Positions 60,034 to 64,000 of a stretch of DNA of 64,000 bases are shown one piece after another (position 1 is the first letter of the stretch; the number at the start of each line of letters is the position of its first letter). A model generated the notes under the pieces. That model had not been told where the DNA came from. It did not search any database and worked only from the letters and a program-made list of their open reading frames with translations. The stretch spans positions 372,001 to 436,000 of the forward strand of contig JAJDBP010000002.1 of the NCBI GenBank assembly GCA_029261295.1. Direction: 5' to 3'. Source of the DNA: Nitrospirales bacterium (GTDB taxonomy: Bacteria > Nitrospirota > Nitrospiria > Nitrospirales > UBA8639). The translations under genes and the position numbers were made by a program.

Positions 60034-62586
60034 GTGCGCGAAAACAAAAAAGACCAAGCTTCTCTCCGTAATGAGTTTCAAGAGCTTTGCGCGGTCTCAG
60101 ATCCCTTTTCCATGTTCGTGGGGATGTGTGGAGTCCTTCGTATCTGTAATTTCCAGACAAACGCGATGATTTGGGAGTTGGGAGAATCGGGAGCTTTTGG
60201 TTACTCCAGGTCAGACTTTGGAGTGACGAATCATTGGTGGCAGGACCGTCTACATCCAGAAGATCAGGGAGGAGTCCTCGCAGCGCTTGAGAAAGCGCAG
60301 GACTCCGCGAATTCCATTTGGGCGGCTGATTACCGGTTTCGGGGTGCAGATGGAAGTTATGCCTATATTTGCGACCGTGGGCAATTCGTCGATCAGAATG
60401 GGGGCGGCTCATGTCGCCTTGTAGCATCTATGATTGATGTCACAAATTGTAAATGGATTGAAGAAGGGTACCGTGAAAGTGACGAAACGACACGATTGAT
60501 TGTTGATAATGCTCTTGATGCCGTGATTTCTATGGATGCAGAAGGCATCATTAGTGGGTGGAATCATCAAGCCGAAGTGATCTTTGGCTGGATGCGAGAG
60601 GAAGCGATTGGGCAGAGCTTAGAAACAACGATCGTTCCATCGCAATATCGCGCAGCTCATCGTGCCGGCTTGAGACGATTGGTTGAAACCGGGGAGGCAA
60701 AGCTCCTTAAACAACGAATCGAAATCACGGCCCTGCACAAGGATGGTCATGAGTTTCCTGTTGAACTCAGTATTACGCCTCTTCACTCCCATGGAAAGCT
60801 GGTTTTTAGTGGATTTCTTCGAGATATTACTGCGCGAAAAGCGGCGGAAAAAGCTGCACAAGGAAATACACGGTTTCCCGATGAAAACCCCTATCCTGTG
60901 CTTCGGCTCGCGTATGATGGGACGATCCTTTATGCCAATCCAGCGAGTGGCGATCTTTTGACTGCATGGGGTTCTCAGGTGGGGCAAGTTGCCCCGTCGG
61001 CTATTTGCCAAGTGATTGGAGATGTAAGTGTCACTCGTTCCAATTACTATCTTGAAGTTGAATACGAGCCGAATACGTATTCCTTGTTTTTCGTCCCCTT
61101 TCATGAAGAGGAATTTGTGACGGTCTACGGAAAAAATAGTACCAAGCGTATCCAGGCTGAGCGGGAAATGCATGCCGCAAAAGAAGCCGCAGAACTCGCG
61201 AATAGAGCCAAGAGTGAATTTTTGGCCACCATGAGTCATGAATTGCGAACGCCTCTGACCGGAATTCTTGGGTATGCCCAACTTCTCCAAAATGACAAAA
61301 GTGTTGCCACCACTCATCAGGCGGCCCTTACGGTTATTGAGCAGTCAGGCGAACATTTACTTGGCCTTATCAATGAAATTTTAGATCTTACTCGAATTGA
61401 GGCGGGAAGCCTTGAGGTGTACATCGAACCGTTTTCTCTAGAAACCATGCTCGACGCGTTAGTGAACATCATGCGGGCGCGAGCTGAAGACAAAGGGTTG
61501 ATGTTTACGTTTGAGCATCTATCAGAATTTCCTCGGACCGTGATGGGGGACATCAAACGATTGCGTCAAGTGTTGATCAATATGCTCGACAATGCCATCA
61601 AGTATACAAAAGAAGGAGGCATTGCGTTGAAGGTGGGCTTTCATGATGGTTCCATTCGGTTTTTAGTCGAGGATACCGGTCTTGGTATCAAAGAGGAGGA
61701 CCTCACTGCGATTTTTGAAGCCTTTCAGCAAGTACATCATTCCAACTTGATGCCAGAAGGGACGGGTCTTGGACTGACCATCAGCCAGAAATTGGTCTCG
61801 TTAATGGGTGGGACTCTGGAGGCTTCAAGTCACTATGGTCAGGGTAGTATGTTTTGGTTTGACCTCGACCTTCCTGAAGCCACAGTCAATGAACAAGATC
61901 TGGAACAGGAAGAACGAGTCATACTTGGAGTGGCCGGGCCGAAGCGAAAGATATTAGTGGTTGACGATAAGCCTGATAACCGGCAGTTTTTAGCGGATGC
62001 GTTACGGCCCCTCGGCTTTTCTGTGCAGCAAGCCAAAGACGGGCAAGAATGCCTCCAGCAAGTAGCCGAAAGTAAGCCCGATGCGATTTTGATGGACTTG
62101 CGTATGCCACGCTTGAATGGGCTAGAAGCTACGCGGCGCATTCGTGCCCTTCCTGAGGGAGGAAGCCTCATAATTTTGGGTGTCTCGGCGAGTTCTTTTG
62201 ATCACAATCGGACCGAATGCCTGGATGCAGGAGCTGACGGGTTCTTGTCAAAACCTTTTCGAGTGGGGAAATTGATACGAATGCTCTGCGAGCATCTTCG
62301 CCTCGAAGTCATTTATGAGCAACAAAAACCTGCAGCATCTAAGGAGTTTCCTGATGGAGTGATTTCATCGACAGGAATGACTTTACCTCCAGCGGAATGG
62401 GTGAAGGAGCTTCAAATGCTTGTGCTCTCGGGGGATATGGCACAAATACTCGATCGTCTTCAGGCGCTTGAGCAAACAGAGCCCACCTATCAGAACTTTG
62501 TTGAACGTGTGCGAACATTAGCTCAGCAGTTTCAAATAAAAAAACTGCGACTGTTTCTATCGAGTCTCAAAGGCCCAGACGCATGA
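60034..62586 (+). CDS. Hybrid PAS sensor histidine kinase
   Basis: This cytoplasmic kinase of about 850 residues starts at GTG 60034 (AAGGA 6 nt upstream; TTG 60028 is also in frame). Order: PAS_3-like domain (about 30-140), PAS domain (145-265), a third PAS-like part (280-370), HisKA with phosphoacceptor His402 in ATMSHELRTPL, HATPase_c with DNAIKYT, EDTGLGI and GTGLGL, and a C-terminal receiver with VVDDKPDN, Asp688 in LMDLRMP and KPF, then a helical tail. No membrane span is seen, so the signal is probably internal. The downstream regulator gene overlaps its stop (ATGA). Confidence 0.95.
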   Translation: MRENKKDQASLRNEFQELCAVSDPFSMFVGMCGVLRICNFQTNAMIWELGESGAFGYSRSDFGVTNHWWQDRLHPEDQGGVLAALEKAQDSANSIWAADYRFRGADGSYAYICDRGQFVDQNGGGSCRLVASMIDVTNCKWIEEGYRESDETTRLIVDNALDAVISMDAEGIISGWNHQAEVIFGWMREEAIGQSLETTIVPSQYRAAHRAGLRRLVETGEAKLLKQRIEITALHKDGHEFPVELSITPLHSHGKLVFSGFLRDITARKAAEKAAQGNTRFPDENPYPVLRLAYDGTILYANPASGDLLTAWGSQVGQVAPSAICQVIGDVSVTRSNYYLEVEYEPNTYSLFFVPFHEEEFVTVYGKNSTKRIQAEREMHAAKEAAELANRAKSEFLATMSHELRTPLTGILGYAQLLQNDKSVATTHQAALTVIEQSGEHLLGLINEILDLTRIEAGSLEVYIEPFSLETMLDALVNIMRARAEDKGLMFTFEHLSEFPRTVMGDIKRLRQVLINMLDNAIKYTKEGGIALKVGFHDGSIRFLVEDTGLGIKEEDLTAIFEAFQQVHHSNLMPEGTGLGLTISQKLVSLMGGTLEASSHYGQGSMFWFDLDLPEATVNEQDLEQEERVILGVAGPKRKILVVDDKPDNRQFLADALRPLGFSVQQAKDGQECLQQVAESKPDAILMDLRMPRLNGLEATRRIRALPEGGSLIILGVSASSFDHNRTECLDAGADGFLSKPFRVGKLIRMLCEHLRLEVIYEQQKPAASKEFPDGVISSTGMTLPPAEWVKELQMLVLSGDMAQILDRLQALEQTEPTYQNFVERVRTLAQQFQIKKLRLFLSSLKGPDA

Positions 62587-64000
62587 CCTCTACTGCTGAT
62601 TGCCATCGAACGATTTTAGTTGTTGATGATACTCCGACGAATCTTAGCGTGGTTTCGGCCTTTTTGGAGGAAGCTGGATTCAAAGTCCTTGTAGCGGAAA
62701 GTGGGGACGATGCTCGAGAGGTCATCCGCCAGATGCATCCGGACCTCATTTTGTTAGACGTGTTGATGCCCGCACCAAATGGGTTCGAGACATGTCGAGA
62801 ATTGAAATCTGATCATGAGACTCAAGACATTCCCATTATTTTTATGACAGCCCTCTCGGATACGGTGGAAAAGGTCAAGGGATTTGAAGTGGGGGGAGTT
62901 GATTACATCACCAAACCGTTTCACCAAGAAGAAGTCTTGGCTAGAGTTAAGACTCATCTAGCTCTACGTGAACTCCGCCGGGAGTTGGAAGTGCAGCAAG
63001 CAGGACTCCAAGAGCAAAATCGATTGTTGCAAGCGGAAATTGACGCCCATACCAGGACCAAAAGTACGGTGCAGTATCTCAAGGGTGAGCTAGAGTCAGA
63101 GCAAGTCGGTCGAGGGATGATTGGGCGTAGTCCCATTTTTCGGGAGACACTTGAACAAGTGGCACAGGCCGCAGAGACAGATTGTACAGTCTTGATCATT
63201 GGCGAAACTGGAACTGGAAAAGAGGTGCTCGCTCGGACGCTTCATGAACAAAGTCTGCGTGCCGCTATGCCGATGATTAAAGTTAATTGTGCCGCCATCC
63301 CCAAGGACTTGTTTGAGAGCGAATTTTTTGGACATGAAAAAGGTGCCTTTACTGGCGCTGTTGCGAAACGTGTGGGGCGGTTCGAACTGGCCGATGGGGG
63401 AACGCTCTTTCTGGATGAAATCGGAGAGCTTCCTCTCGATATCCAAGGCAAGCTTCTGCGTGTGCTTCAAGAGCAAGAATTCGAGCGGGTTGGGGGGCAG
63501 ATTACCCAAAAGGTTGATGTTCGAATCATTGCCGCCACAAATTGTGATCTTCAAGAGGACGTGACGCTTAAACGGTTTCGCGAAGATCTCTATTATCGGC
63601 TCAATGTCTTCCCTGTTCGCATTCCCTCCCTTCGTGAACGTCAAGACGATCTTCCCTTGCTTATCGAGTATTTCCTTAAGAAATTTTCGGAGAGGCATCG
63701 CAAGAATGTTGATGCTATGCACGAAGAGAGCATGAGTGATCTTCTGAATTATGGGTGGCCGGGGAATATTCGAGAATTGGAAAATGTGATTGAGCGAGCC
63801 GTGATAGTGAGCAAAGGGCCCATTATCCAGATCGGGAAATGGTTTGATAAGCAACCGACATCTTCGAGTGTTGCCCCCGTAGATGCCACTCCCCCTCGCC
63901 CTACTCCAGAGACCACTGGGTTTATGTCCCTAGAAGATGTGGAACGGCTCCATATACTTCGTGCGCTGGATTCTACGAAGTGGCGTATTTCTGGCGAAAA
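62583..64000 (+). CDS. Sigma-54-dependent response regulator (runs off right edge)
   Basis: At least 472 residues are visible. A receiver domain at about 8-125 has VVDDTPTN, Asp59 in LLDVLMP and TKPFH. A coiled coil links it to an AAA+ domain with Walker A GETGTGKE from residue 207, GAFTGA from 254 and GGTLFLDEIGE. The ending ...DVERLHILRALDSTKWRI is the start of a Fis-type DNA-binding domain, cut by the window edge. The ATG at 62583 overlaps the kinase TGA, so the pair is a two-component system. It is a strong candidate activator of the sigma-54 LCCL promoters just upstream. Confidence 0.95.
   Translation, partial: MTSTADCHRTILVVDDTPTNLSVVSAFLEEAGFKVLVAESGDDAREVIRQMHPDLILLDVLMPAPNGFETCRELKSDHETQDIPIIFMTALSDTVEKVKGFEVGGVDYITKPFHQEEVLARVKTHLALRELRRELEVQQAGLQEQNRLLQAEIDAHTRTKSTVQYLKGELESEQVGRGMIGRSPIFRETLEQVAQAAETDCTVLIIGETGTGKEVLARTLHEQSLRAAMPMIKVNCAAIPKDLFESEFFGHEKGAFTGAVAKRVGRFELADGGTLFLDEIGELPLDIQGKLLRVLQEQEFERVGGQITQKVDVRIIAATNCDLQEDVTLKRFREDLYYRLNVFPVRIPSLRERQDDLPLLIEYFLKKFSERHRKNVDAMHEESMSDLLNYGWPGNIRELENVIERAVIVSKGPIIQIGKWFDKQPTSSSVAPVDATPPRPTPETTGFMSLEDVERLHILRALDSTKWRISGE

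Noticed and set aside
1-64000. CRISPR arrays, tRNA and rRNA genes, prophage modules, integron integrase
   Set aside because: I found no regular short repeats with spacers, no cloverleaf or rRNA-like conserved blocks, no phage structural genes and no tyrosine recombinase in the window.

Overview
The window is about 64 kb of a diderm (Gram-negative-type) bacterial chromosome: it has many Sec signal peptides, lipobox lipoproteins, an outer-membrane-type DUF481 protein, an OmpA-domain protein and an AsmA/YdbH-type envelope protein. GC looks close to 50 %. Gene content and one roughly 156-bp palindromic intergenic element that I remember from Nitrospira assemblies suggest a Nitrospirota bacterium, but that is a memory-based inference, not a search result. 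I saw no rRNA, tRNA, CRISPR array or phage structural gene.

Layout. (1) 1-2 kb, minus strand: N-terminal part of a PhoH-family ATPase, mutM and a small dual-specificity phosphatase. (2) 2-8 kb, plus strand: two small conserved-looking proteins, then a coiled-coil protein, an OmpA-domain membrane protein and a Ras-like small GTPase that overlap or abut, followed by a PAS/sigma-54 activator. (3) 8-14 kb: DUF481 and DUF3047 secreted proteins, a degenerate receiver protein and three mechanosensitive-channel genes (mscL with a zinc-ribbon tail, a TM-repeat MscS-like protein, mscS). (4) 14-36 kb, minus strand: a Tat-type YcbK/DUF882 protein, then a five-gene envelope operon transcribed YdbH-like, YdbL-like lipoprotein, a 2612-residue exported beta-propeller/TPR/CHAT protease with one dead and one intact CHAT domain, an SH3 protein and an M48 metalloprotease; then small stress/envelope proteins and a HerA-like ATPase. 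(5) 36-44 kb, plus strand: an accessory region with lipoproteins, DUF1772, two FRG-domain proteins, a SIR2-like DUF4917 protein and an unknown partner, mixed with a truncated DUF1772 pseudogene, a 100-bp MITE-like element, diverged intergenic repeats and integron attC-like sites. (6) uvrA, minus strand.

(7) 47-60 kb is the most unusual part: three operons, each led by a secreted protein with two LCCL-type domains. Each is preceded by a near-consensus sigma-54 (-24/-12) promoter and, 85-87 bp further upstream, by a conserved 28-bp dyad that looks like an activator binding site. Behind the LCCL genes are families of unrecognised membrane and periplasmic proteins, several shared between operons 1 and 2; operon 2 keeps a decayed remnant of one of them and operon 1 hides a 27-residue coupled membrane peptide. 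(8) 60-64 kb: a hybrid PAS histidine kinase translationally coupled to a sigma-54-dependent response regulator that runs off the window, a natural candidate to control the LCCL operons.

The working picture is that regions 2, 4 and 7 all concern the cell envelope, with sigma-54 control appearing twice, while 37-44 kb is a turnover-prone island with likely defence genes.
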